This document shows positions 36,014 to 43,539 of a DNA stretch of 64,000 nucleotides, one piece after another (the first letter of the stretch is position 1; the number at the start of each line of letters is the position of its first letter). The translations under genes were made by a program, and so were the position numbers. Source of the stretch: Nocardioides jiangsuensis (GTDB lineage: Bacteria > Actinomycetota > Actinomycetes > Propionibacteriales > Nocardioidaceae); contig NZ_JAIEZQ010000003.1 of assembly GCF_019679455.1 (NCBI RefSeq), positions 496,001 to 560,000 of the forward strand, in the 5' to 3' direction. The notes under the pieces are model-generated. The model had not been told where the DNA came from, made no database searches, and saw only the letters and a program-made list of their open reading frames with translations.

Positions 36014-36086
36014 TCCCCTGTAGCTCAATTGGCAGAGCATTCGGCTGTTAACCGGAGGGTTGTTGGTTCGAGTCCAACCGGGGGAG
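36014..36086 (+). tRNA. tRNA-Asn (anticodon GTT)
   Basis: 73 nt. Acceptor stem TCCCCTG/CGGGGGA, D-arm TAGCTCAATTGGCAGAGC, anticodon loop CTGTTAA with GTT, T-arm GTTGG-TTCGAGT-CCAAC, discriminator G. No encoded CCA. All four stems close. Confidence 0.95.
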
Positions 36087-36097
36087 CTTCACGCGAT

Positions 36098-36124
36098 AGG
36101 GCCCTGAGGGGCCCTTCGTCGTTT
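36098..36124. terminator. Possible terminator between tRNA-Asn and the PIG-L gene
   Basis: AGGGCCC / GGGCCCT (36098-36104 and 36109-36115) with a 4-nt loop, then TCGTCGTTT. The tail is weak. It could serve both converging transcripts. Confidence 0.45.
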
Positions 36125-36148
36125 CCGGAGTCGTCTCGTGCGCCCGGC

Positions 36149-36910
36149 TCAGTCGCCCCAGCCCATCGAGAACACCTCGAACGGCGCCGCGTGGGCAACC
36201 CCGAGCCGGCTGCCGGACGCGCGGGACATCCCCTCCAGGAACTCGGCCGGGTCGAAGTCCTCCCAGCCCAGTCCGTCGATGTAGGCCCGGTGCGCGCGCA
36301 ACGACGCCACGCCCTTGTCGAAGGTGGCGGTGATGTCGGCCGCGTGGCGGGCGTCGGGGGAGGCCGCCGCCCACACCTGGGACACCCCGCCCCACGGCTC
36401 GAGGCCGTCCTCGACCTGCTCGTGGAAGACCCACCGGTTCCCCGCGTCACGGACCGCGTCCAGCGTGGCCTTGCCGGTGGCGATGTGGTCGGCCTGGTTG
36501 AGGTTCCGGCCGCCCCAGCTGTCGCGGAAGTTGTTGGTGATCACTACGTCGGGCCGGTGCCGGCGTACGGCGGCGGTAATGGCACGCCGCAGCGGGACGC
36601 CGTACTCGAGGATCCCGTCGGGCAGCCCGAGGAAGTCCACCCCGTCGACCCCCACGATCCGCGCGGACTCGATCTGCTCGGCCTCGCGGACCGCCTTCGC
36701 CTCGGACGGGTGCATGCCGTCGATGCCCGCCTCGCCGCTGGTGACCATGCAGTAGACGACGTCCTTGCCCTGGCCGGTCCAGCGGGCGACGGCCGCGGCC
36801 GCGCCGAACTCCATGTCGTCGGGGTGCGCGACGACGCACAGGGCGCGCTGCCAGTCCTCCGTGACGTGCTCGAACGGGGGAGGGGCCTGGTCCGGGACGC
36901 TGTCGCTCAT
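36149..36910 (-). CDS. PIG-L/LmbE-family deacetylase
   Basis: 253 residues. Zinc-site motif VVAHPDDMEFGAAAAVARW near residue 27, second motif HPSEAKAVREAEQIESARIV near 65, and the metal His in NLNQADHIATGKAT near 140. Members remove acetyl groups from GlcNAc-type substrates. MshB (mycothiol) and Mca belong here, but without residue-level comparison the substrate is unresolved. ATG 36910 is preferred to a start 12 codons upstream. Convergent with tRNA-Asn and followed on the other strand by tRNA-Met. Confidence 0.85.
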   Translation of the reverse strand: MSDSVPDQAPPPFEHVTEDWQRALCVVAHPDDMEFGAAAAVARWTGQGKDVVYCMVTSGEAGIDGMHPSEAKAVREAEQIESARIVGVDGVDFLGLPDGILEYGVPLRRAITAAVRRHRPDVVITNNFRDSWGGRNLNQADHIATGKATLDAVRDAGNRWVFHEQVEDGLEPWGGVSQVWAAASPDARHAADITATFDKGVASLRAHRAYIDGLGWEDFDPAEFLEGMSRASGSRLGVAHAAPFEVFSMGWGD

Positions 36911-37004
36911 GCGTCGAGCATGGCACGTGGGTCTGCCCGAGGACATGGTCTTGCTGGCGGTAGGCTTCCGGGTCGGAGCGGCTGCGGTCTGGCGGCGCTC
37001 GAGC

Positions 37005-37078
37005 GGGGCGGTAGCTCAGTCGGTTAGAGCAGAGGACTCATAATCCTTGGGTCGTGGGTTCGAGTCCCACCCGCCCTA
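37005..37078 (+). tRNA. tRNA-Met (anticodon CAT)
   Basis: 74 nt. Acceptor GGGGCGG/CCGCCCT (one G-U), D-arm TAGCTCAGTCGGTTAGAGC, anticodon CAT at 37039-37041, T-arm GTGGG-TTCGAGT-CCCAC, discriminator A followed by CC. The G-C-rich body resembles the actinobacterial elongator tRNA-Met. A CAT tRNA-Ile2 is the alternative and cannot be excluded without the modification enzyme. Its 3' end is the left edge of a decayed region. Confidence 0.88.
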
Positions 37079-37320
37079 CCCTGTGATGTCTCGAGACATC
37101 GTGGACGCCCGAACCCTCAGGTCCGGGGCGTTGTTCGTCCTGATGGGGCCTCTGGGTGCTCCGGTGGCACCAAGCTGCACAAGCAACGCGACCTTGGCCA
37201 CCACGAATCCCAGCCTGAACAGAGCGATCCCCGTACGAAGCCACGTGAGAAGGCTGCGGTCATTGGCGAGCTCGTCACGGGTGAGGGGACGCAGGGGGCA
37301 GAACCATCGCTTCTGCCCGA
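37076..37320 (-). pseudogene. Truncated DUF202 (YidH-like) membrane protein remnant
   Basis: The frame encodes LTRDELANDRSLLTWLRTGI then ALFRLGFVVAKVALLVQL, the hallmark first helix region of DUF202 proteins. After this the frame loses similarity and stops inside the 3' end of the tRNA-Met gene (37076-37078). No ATG or GTG start lies in frame near the expected N-terminus. It looks like a fragment cut off at the tRNA junction, or an ORF that has lost its end. The gene just upstream overlaps it, as if the two once formed an operon. Confidence 0.55.
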
Positions 37321-37565
37321 GGACCGAGGTGGTCAAGCAACTCCTCCATCGCCTGCTTCCGGACCAACAACGGCACAAGGTCCCGGACAGGAGCGCCCTC
37401 GAAGTGAGACCAGAGGCACTCAACCAGGATTTTCACTTGATCGACCGTCACCGATGGAAACTGGACGTGGAGTTCGCGTTCGACCGATCTCTTGAGGTGA
37501 GCTTCGTCCGCCGCAGTGCGCTGCAGCGGGATCCGGGCGCGCGCGTCATCAGCCTCAATCGTCAT
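37275..37565 (-). CDS. Three-helix-bundle dimerisation-domain protein
   Basis: 96 residues: MTIEADDARARIPLQR, then a helical core VERELHVQFPSVTVDQVKIL, VECLWSHFEGAPVRDLVPLL and RKQAMEELLDHLG. The SVTVDQV...HFEGAPVRDLVPLL pattern is shared with small actinobacterial proteins annotated as three-helix bundle dimerisation domain; their role is unknown. It overlaps the DUF202 remnant by about 45 nt. Upstream on the same strand (to about 37650) lies a short open tail (LTDDGEAALLVLGDFASAER) that may be the C-terminus of a deleted neighbour. Confidence 0.6.
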   Translation of the reverse strand: MTIEADDARARIPLQRTAADEAHLKRSVERELHVQFPSVTVDQVKILVECLWSHFEGAPVRDLVPLLVRKQAMEELLDHLGPRAEAMVLPPASPHP

Positions 37566-37828
37566 GGCTCCCGTCCCTCTCCGCGGAGGCGAAATCGCCG
37601 AGGACCAGCAGCGCCGCCTCGCCATCGTCAGTTAGCTCACCGAGATCCCTTCAACAATGAGGGCGCCGACCCGGAGCCGCATCATCCGATGTGTAGGAGA
37701 GCCACCCCGGCGCTGTACCCGGACAAATTCAGCGGACAGCGCCTGCTGGAGAGTCACGTGCCGAACAGTCTGGCCGGGCCGCAGCCGTAGGAGAAGTCCC
37801 GTGCGTTGTTCCGCTGGCACTACTCCCA

Positions 37829-38279
37829 GTGATCCCAAGCTTGGACCGGCGTTGTCCGCAACTCACCCGAGACTTGGTTGCCCTCCGACGTCCCGAAGTG
37901 ATCGCAGTCGACGGCGTTGTTGGTTCCGGCAAGATGACCTTTGCGAGCCTACTTGCGTGGGCGATCGATGGCGCCGGACGACCGGCAGTCATCGTGCACG
38001 AGGACGACTTCCTGGCTCCGCGGAAGACCCGGTACCGCCTCGGCCAGGAGTCGCCGGAGGGATTCTTCCGCGACTCCTGGTGGACCGGTGGGACTGGTCA
38101 GTCTTCCTCGACGTGCCCTTCACCGAGACTGCTCGACGGATGGCACACAGGGACGGCAGCCACCCTGATCCGGAGCATCCGACGATGCGGCGCTGCGTCG
38201 AGGGTCAACGGATCTACTTCGCCGTGTGCCGACCCGGGCCACGGTGGTCATGGACAGCACGCACCCGGTTCCGAACTAG
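37829..38279 (+). pseudogene. Uridine-kinase-like pseudogene (frameshifts, internal deletion)
   Basis: Starts intact: PEVIAVDGVVGSGKMTFASL (P-loop with Met where Ser/Thr is usual) then HEDDFLAPRKTRYRLGQESP. After GFFRDSW the frame changes, and the next frame reads DWSVFLDVPFTETARRMAHR then DGSHPDPEHPTMRRCVEGQR. A second shift restores ATVVMDSTHPVPN and a stop at 38277-38279. Most of the region between GFFRDSW and DWSVFLD, about 80 residues in relatives, is missing. Two frameshifts plus a deletion make it non-functional. Confidence 0.75.
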
Positions 38280-38385
38280 GCACTCCATCGGCCGACGACC
38301 ATCGCCCGGGACTGCCGCGGTGCGTGCGGGGCTGCCCGGGTCTTGCCGCCTCCTTATGCTGGTTAGACGGTCGACCCAGCGCCAG

Positions 38386-38715
38386 CTACTCGGGGACGAC
38401 CTCCGGCCCTGGCGATCCGCTCTGCCATCGCGTTGTCACTCGACTCACTCCACTCCTCCGCCACCGTGAACCAAGCAGCTCTACCCGGTAAACCCCAGAC
38501 TCCCGATAGTGCGGATCAACAGGCTCCTCCAGGGGCACACCAGTCCGGACATAGTGCCACCAACGTCGAGTCGCGAGTCTCGGCAGACTGAAGACGAAGA
38601 GCACGGCCGCGACGGCCTGGAGCCACGAAGTTCTGCCACTGACACCGACGAGCAGCAAGAACGTGGTCATCAGCAACCTGGGTGCTGCCCGCTGGCACTC
38701 GTGCGCGTCTAGCAT
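38386..38715 (-). CDS. Small membrane protein (uncertain)
   Basis: 109 residues from ATG 38715: MLDAHECQRAAPRLLMTTFL followed by two hydrophobic segments (LLMTTFLLLVGVSG and WLQAVAAVLFVFSLP), then a basic C-terminus. The frame is open further upstream, but that would overlap the divergent gene at 38722. Lower third-position GC than the housekeeping genes, by eye. It may be real, acquired or spurious; there is no recognisable family. Confidence 0.35.
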   Translation of the reverse strand: MLDAHECQRAAPRLLMTTFLLLVGVSGRTSWLQAVAAVLFVFSLPRLATRRWWHYVRTGVPLEEPVDPHYRESGVYRVELLGSRWRRSGVSRVTTRWQSGSPGPEVVPE

Positions 38716-38721
38716 CTCCGT

Positions 38722-39288
38722 GTGCCGTCGCTCTATTTCTATGCTGTCGAGGACGACCATCCCTTGCTCGTCGACTGCCTGTTCGAGCCCGACCTGGATC
38801 TCAGAGCGTTTGAGACCCAGTCGCGTCCGAACGAAGGCATACGCGAGTTCCATTCTGCTGACGAGGTGCTGGGTGCTTGGCGGGGTTCGTCGCCCAGCCG
38901 CCTCACCCTCGTGCTTCTTGCCCCCGACAGTGGCGTGGCTCCTACGTTCCGGAAGGTCTCGCTGCGAGGTCCGTCCTACCGACGGGGTGACTACGACTTC
39001 CGCTGCGAGGGTTGGGGCTTGATTCACCTCCACGTGGGCCAGGTGACGCACGACCAACTGTCCCGCTCAACGCTGGGACACAACAGCGAAAGGCGCGCTG
39101 CGGGTCGGGCGCAGACCTACGACTGGCTCGGTGCTCCCGACGCGTGGAACTGGGAAGCGGTGACTGCGACTTCTCGTGCACTGAACCGAGGAATACGAAA
39201 GGCTGCCTCCGGCTTCGTCGGCTCTCGTCCAATTCTGCCGGCGGCATATCAGGCGAGCCAGTCAGGGTTGTTGCTCGACCCCGCCTGA
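38722..39288 (+). CDS. Conserved hypothetical protein
   Basis: 188 residues, soluble. Contains GWGLIHLHVGQVTHDQLSRS, LGHNSERRAAGRAQTYDWLG, AWNWEAVTATSRALNRGIRK and GSRPILPAAYQ. Nearly the same order of blocks (HNSEKRA, AWDW, LNRHIRKLA, GSRPVLP) is familiar from uncharacterised actinobacterial proteins, so the gene is probably genuine. No catalytic motif is recognised. GTG 38722 lies only 6 nt from the divergent ATG at 38715, leaving no room for separate promoters with leaders. Confidence 0.6.
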   Translation: MPSLYFYAVEDDHPLLVDCLFEPDLDLRAFETQSRPNEGIREFHSADEVLGAWRGSSPSRLTLVLLAPDSGVAPTFRKVSLRGPSYRRGDYDFRCEGWGLIHLHVGQVTHDQLSRSTLGHNSERRAAGRAQTYDWLGAPDAWNWEAVTATSRALNRGIRKAASGFVGSRPILPAAYQASQSGLLLDPA

Positions 39289-39321
39289 GCGCGCGAGCCT
39301 GAGGCCGCGGTGGTGGACTGT

Positions 39322-40287
39322 CTAGGTGGCGGCGCAGCGGAATCCCATGTTCCCGGTGGAGCTGTCCGGTGTGTTGGCTGTTCGGGCCGCGACGCGGTAC
39401 CGGTTGCAGTAGGAGTGGTGACACAGGTAAGAGCCGCCGCGGATGACCTTGGACTCGCCGCCCCGCGGACCTCTGGGGTCGGCCGTCGCGGTGTTCGGGT
39501 GGGTGGCGCTGAACCAGTCGGCGCACCATTCCCAGACGTTGCCCGCGACGTTGTGGAGACCGAAGCCGTTGGGGTCGAAGGCCTCGACCGGTGCGGTGCC
39601 GAGATAGCCGTCGGCCATGGTGTTCTCGGTGGGGAAGGTGCCTTGCCAGATGTTGCACATCCACCGGCCGCCGGGTGTCAGCTCGTCGCCCCACGCGTAC
39701 CTCGCGTTCTCGAGGCCGCCGCGAGCGGCGTACTCCCATTCGGCTTCCGTGGGAAGTCGCCGCCCGGCCCACTGGCAGTACGCGACAGCGTCGTTCCACG
39801 AGACATGCACCACCGGATGGTCCATCCGCTCGGTGAGTGACGAGCTTGGGCCCTCGGGGTGTCGCCAGTCGGCGCCATACACCTGCCGCCACCACGGTGC
39901 TTGCGTCACCGCGCTGGCGATCGGAAAGCCGGCAGGCAGCAGGCCGGCGAAGACGAACGACCAGCCGTACCGCTCGGCGTCGGTTCGGTAGTCGGTGGCG
40001 TTCACGAACTCCGCGAACCTCCGGTTGGAGGTGGCGTACCGGTCGATACGGAACGGTGAAAGGGTGACCCGGCGAATCGGGCCTTCGCCGTCGGCAGTGA
40101 ACCCGTCAGGGTCGTCGCCGCCCATCGTGAACGACCCGCCTGGCAGATGCAGCAGCGAGCTGTCCGCGGCGATGCTTGTGGTGGTGGCCTGCCCTGGGCC
40201 GGCACGCGAAGGCGCGGGGTTGTCGCCGCTGTCCCCGCGCGGTGCCGCACAGCAAACGGGTCGCGCGGCTGCTTGTCGCTCATCCAT
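39322..40287 (-). CDS. Formylglycine-generating enzyme (sulfatase-modifying factor)
   Basis: 321 residues. The FGE fold starts near residue 45 (LLHLPGGSFTMGGDDPDGF) with HPVVHVSWNDAVAYCQWAGR near 157, LPTEAEWEYAARGG near 178 and GNVWEWCADWF near 249. The active-site block GGSYLCHHSYCNRYRVAAR then TPDSSTGNMGFRCA retains both copper-binding Cys (about C289 and C294), so it should be catalytically competent. It oxidises the Cys of CxPxR in sulfatases to formylglycine using O2. It is the third gene of an operon with a CSPTR-type sulfatase, its evident substrate. The N-terminal 45 residues are low complexity. Confidence 0.9.
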   Translation of the reverse strand: MDERQAAARPVCCAAPRGDSGDNPAPSRAGPGQATTTSIAADSSLLHLPGGSFTMGGDDPDGFTADGEGPIRRVTLSPFRIDRYATSNRRFAEFVNATDYRTDAERYGWSFVFAGLLPAGFPIASAVTQAPWWRQVYGADWRHPEGPSSSLTERMDHPVVHVSWNDAVAYCQWAGRRLPTEAEWEYAARGGLENARYAWGDELTPGGRWMCNIWQGTFPTENTMADGYLGTAPVEAFDPNGFGLHNVAGNVWEWCADWFSATHPNTATADPRGPRGGESKVIRGGSYLCHHSYCNRYRVAARTANTPDSSTGNMGFRCAAT

Positions 40288-40295
40288 GGGCGTGT

Positions 40296-40850
40296 CTACG
40301 GCCCGGTCGCGGCCATCTGCTGCTGCGCGCCGGCGAGTGCGCCTCTGAGCGCCTGGACGTGGTGGCCGCTCGCTTCGCCATGTGCCTTGATGACCGCCCT
40401 GGTCATGACCGGTTCCACTGCGGTGGCTGAGGAACGCGGGTAGGCCAGGATCAGCGCGGCGCAGCCGAGCGGGATCACCGTCGCCGCCTGACCCTTGACC
40501 TTTGTCTCGGTGAGCAGGTGCAGCGCCTCGCCGAGGACCCCGCCCATCGCGGCACCGAAGCCGGTGGTGAAGGGGATCAGCGGCCAGGCGACCAGTCCGG
40601 TGAGGAATCCGAGGGTGCCGAGCCCTTGCGCGGCCTCGCGGACCATGTGGTCGGACTGTTCCACCGAGACCTTGCCAGTCAGGTCCCTGCCGACCAGGAT
40701 CGCGCCGTGCAGGTAGGCGCCGCAGGCCAGTGCGGCCTGGTAGTCGTCGTGGGCAGCGGTCTGGGACAGGTAGCTGCCGATCAGCACGTCGGTGGTCTCG
40801 TGGTCGAAGGGCAACGAGAGGACCTTGAGTCCGGCGGTGGCGGGGTTCAT
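40296..40850 (-). CDS. DUF1269-like glycine-zipper membrane-associated protein
   Basis: 184 residues. VLSLPFDHETTDVLIGSYLS at the N-terminus, a hydrophilic segment (HGAILVGRDLTGKVSVEQSD), then glycine-rich hydrophobic stretches (GLGTLGFLTGLVAWPLIPFT, TGFGAAMGGVLGEALHLL) and a C-terminal LGCAALILAYPRSSATAVEP domain. This is the layout of DUF1269-type proteins, whose function is unknown. ATG 40850 overlaps the sulfatase stop by 4 bp and FGE follows 8 nt later, so it is embedded in the sulfatase operon. A role in anchoring or stress response is only conjecture. Confidence 0.65.
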   Translation of the reverse strand: MNPATAGLKVLSLPFDHETTDVLIGSYLSQTAAHDDYQAALACGAYLHGAILVGRDLTGKVSVEQSDHMVREAAQGLGTLGFLTGLVAWPLIPFTTGFGAAMGGVLGEALHLLTETKVKGQAATVIPLGCAALILAYPRSSATAVEPVMTRAVIKAHGEASGHHVQALRGALAGAQQQMAATGP

Positions 40851-43255
40851 CCCGAGATCCCGTGTGCGGCGTGGGCGTGGTGGGCGAGCTTGTGGACGGC
40901 TTGCTCGTCCTCGACACTGAGATGCGGCTTGACGTCGAAGACGACTTTCTTGACCGTGCCGGTGAACGCGAACGGCCGCCGGTCGGCGTAGCTCAGGTCG
41001 ACCACGCCGCCGTTGTCCCGGCCGATGTCCATGCCCGAGTAGGCGGAGAAGCGCATCGGGACCGTGTGGTCCATCCGTCCGCCGCCGACCGGGGCGTCGT
41101 TCACGAACAGCGTGACCTGCCCACCGGTGGCGGGCTTGGCCGCGTCGGCGGCGAACTCCATCCGCACGTTCACCTCGCCGGTCGGTAGCGAGCTGTCGGC
41201 CTGTTGGCGATAGACGAACACGCCCATCATCGAGTAGGTGTGGGTCAGTCGGCCGGCGTCGACGAACAGCGAGAAGCCGCCAAGGTGGTCGGCCTCGGCG
41301 ACGATCACCCCTTCGACACCATCGTCGGGTACGACGAGGTCTGCGCTGATCGCGTAGGAGCGGTTGTAGATGCGCGGGATCATGCCGGGTGCGACGTTCT
41401 GGACATCACCGCGGAACTCCATCGTGTCGGTGTCGTCGAGGGGCGGCGTGATGCCGAAGAAGGACGACAGCGTGGCCAGAAGCGGCAGCACCTTGTACTT
41501 CTCTGCCTCCTGCCAGAACAGGTCCTTGAGGTCCTGGACCTTCTCGGGGTGGTCGGCGGCCAGATCGTGGGCCTGGGTGAAGTCGTCGGGCAGGTAGTAC
41601 AGCTCGGCCGGGTCGGCGTCGGGATCCCATACGTCCGGGGCGTAGGGCCGCAGAGCCTCGGGGGTGACCACCCACGGGATGCGCGGGGTCCTCATCGCCA
41701 GCCACCAGCCGTCCTGGTACATGGCGCGGTTGCCGATCGTCTCGAAGTACTGCTGGGTGTGCGTCTCCGGCGCCGCCTCGTCGACCAGCGAGTCGGCGAA
41801 GGTGAAGCCGTGCAGCGGTTCCTGGTCGACCCCGTCCACCCGGGTCGGGGCGGGGATGCCGGCGATGTCGAGAATGGTCGCGCCGACATCGGTCACGTGG
41901 GTGAACTGGGAACGCAGACCGCCAGGCTCGACGATGCGCTCGGGCCAGTGGATCACCATCGGGTTGCGGGTGCCGCCGAGGTGCGAGCAGACCTGTTTTC
42001 CCCACTTGAACGGGGTGTTCCCGGCCCATGCCCAGGCAGCCGAGTAGTGCGGGTCCATGATGGGCCCGCCCCAGGACTCGTTGCCGCCGTACCGCTCGGC
42101 GAGCTGGAGCTGCATCTCGTCGGTGAGCGGGATGCCGTTCTGCATCGTCATCTCGTTGAACGATCCGGTGACGGTGCCTTCGAGGCTGGCGCCGTTGTCG
42201 CCCCAGATCCAGATGACCACAGTGTTGTCGAGCTCGCCCAGCTCCTCGATCGCGTCGATGACCCGACCGACGTTGTGGTCGGCGTTCTCCGAGTAGCCGG
42301 CGTACACCTCCATCTGACGTGCGTAGAGAGCCTGCAGTCGTGGAGGGACGTCGTCCCAGGCCGGGATGGCGTCGTCTCTCGGCGTCAGCTCCGCGTCTTC
42401 GGGGACGACCCCGAGCCGCTTCTGCCGCTCGAAGACCTCTTCCCGCAACCGGTCCCAGCCCTGGTCGAACTGGCCCTTGTACTTGTCTGCCCACTCCGAG
42501 GCGACGTGATGCGGGGCGTGGCTGCATCCGGTGGAGAAGTAGACGAAGAATGGCTTGTGCGCCTCCTGACCACGCACCCCGTGCAGCCATTCGATGGTCT
42601 TGTCGGCCATCGCGTCGGGCAGGTAGTAGGGGTTCTCCTCGTCGTAGTACTCCGCCGGGGTCCCGATGATCTTCTGGTTCTCCGCCAGGCAAGGGTCCCA
42701 CTGGCCGGAGTCGCCGCCGAGGAAGCCGTAGAAGTAATCGAAACCCCAACCGTTCGGCCAGCGTCCGAGGGGGCCGGCCGGGCCCTGCTGCCCGTCTGGC
42801 GTCAGATGCCACTTCCCGAATGCGGCGGTGCTGTAGCCGTTGTCGCGCAGGATCCGCGGCAGCGGAGCACACTCGAGCGGAAGCATCGCGGTGTAGCCGG
42901 GGAAGCCGCTGGAGAACTCACCCACCGACCCGAAACCGACCGCGTGGTTGTTCCGGGCCGTCAGCAAGGCCGCGCGCGTCGGGGAGCACAGCGCCGTGAC
43001 ATGGAACCGGTTGTACCGCAACCCCGCCTCGGCCAGCCGTGTGTAGTTCGGGGTCTGAATCGGCCCCCCGAACGTGCTCGGATTCCCGAACCCGGCGTCG
43101 TCGATCAGCACCAACAACACGTTCGGCGCGCCCTGAGGAGGTTCGGGATGACGGATCAGGTTCCAGTCCGGTTCGGAGCCTCGAAGGGTATGGTTCGCCG
43201 TCCCTGCGAACTCCGGTGCGCTCAGCGGCAGGATCGTGCGGTCGGGCTCGGTCAT
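40847..43255 (-). CDS. Type I sulfatase (arylsulfatase family)
   Basis: 802 residues, large for an arylsulfatase. N-terminal metal Asp pair APNVLLVLIDDAGFGNPSTF near 43-62; formylglycine motif C90-S-P-T-R94 in VTALCSPTRAALLTARNNHA; second metal/His site in FGKWHLTPDGQQ near 145 and the later WGDNGASLEGT near 355. No signal peptide is visible, implying a cytosolic enzyme activated before or without export. The C-terminal 200 residues form a beta-rich domain. It hydrolyses sulfate esters; the substrate is unknown. ATG 43255 (MTEPDRTIL). Confidence 0.9.
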   Translation of the reverse strand: MTEPDRTILPLSAPEFAGTANHTLRGSEPDWNLIRHPEPPQGAPNVLLVLIDDAGFGNPSTFGGPIQTPNYTRLAEAGLRYNRFHVTALCSPTRAALLTARNNHAVGFGSVGEFSSGFPGYTAMLPLECAPLPRILRDNGYSTAAFGKWHLTPDGQQGPAGPLGRWPNGWGFDYFYGFLGGDSGQWDPCLAENQKIIGTPAEYYDEENPYYLPDAMADKTIEWLHGVRGQEAHKPFFVYFSTGCSHAPHHVASEWADKYKGQFDQGWDRLREEVFERQKRLGVVPEDAELTPRDDAIPAWDDVPPRLQALYARQMEVYAGYSENADHNVGRVIDAIEELGELDNTVVIWIWGDNGASLEGTVTGSFNEMTMQNGIPLTDEMQLQLAERYGGNESWGGPIMDPHYSAAWAWAGNTPFKWGKQVCSHLGGTRNPMVIHWPERIVEPGGLRSQFTHVTDVGATILDIAGIPAPTRVDGVDQEPLHGFTFADSLVDEAAPETHTQQYFETIGNRAMYQDGWWLAMRTPRIPWVVTPEALRPYAPDVWDPDADPAELYYLPDDFTQAHDLAADHPEKVQDLKDLFWQEAEKYKVLPLLATLSSFFGITPPLDDTDTMEFRGDVQNVAPGMIPRIYNRSYAISADLVVPDDGVEGVIVAEADHLGGFSLFVDAGRLTHTYSMMGVFVYRQQADSSLPTGEVNVRMEFAADAAKPATGGQVTLFVNDAPVGGGRMDHTVPMRFSAYSGMDIGRDNGGVVDLSYADRRPFAFTGTVKKVVFDVKPHLSVEDEQAVHKLAHHAHAAHGISG

Positions 43256-43376
43256 GAGAGATCTCCACGTCAGTCATCCACGCCTTGACTCGGTCGGCGC
43301 GGGCGCCCCACTGGGCCGGTGTGCACGTCGAGCACACTCGTTCCTACGACCATCCGACGACCCGAAGACGATGTAA

Positions 43377-43393
43377 TCATCCGCGACGGATGA
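43377..43393. promoter_or_regulatory. Palindrome upstream of the sulfatase operon
   Basis: TCATCCG-CGA-CGGATGA, perfect 7+3+7, lies 122 nt ahead of the sulfatase start in a 284-nt gene-free spacer. It may be an operator; no regulator gene is nearby. Confidence 0.35.
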
Positions 43394-43539
43394 CCTCGAT
43401 CAGACCGACCGTAGACCTCGGCGGGCGCTCGCAGAGCCCCTGGTCGCGAGCTCGTAGACCTGCGCCACCCGCTCGTCCGCCACACGATGACCGACGACTC
43501 GTTGGCCCCGGAGGGTGTCGGTCGGCTGAGACCTGCGGG

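Noticed and set aside
37632-37838. 68-residue minus-strand ORF
   Set aside because: No motif, no convincing RBS, and it overlaps the pseudogene start. Probably chance.
39841-40300. Small plus-strand ORFs opposite FGE and the DUF1269-like gene
   Set aside because: Shadow frames without start signals or motifs.
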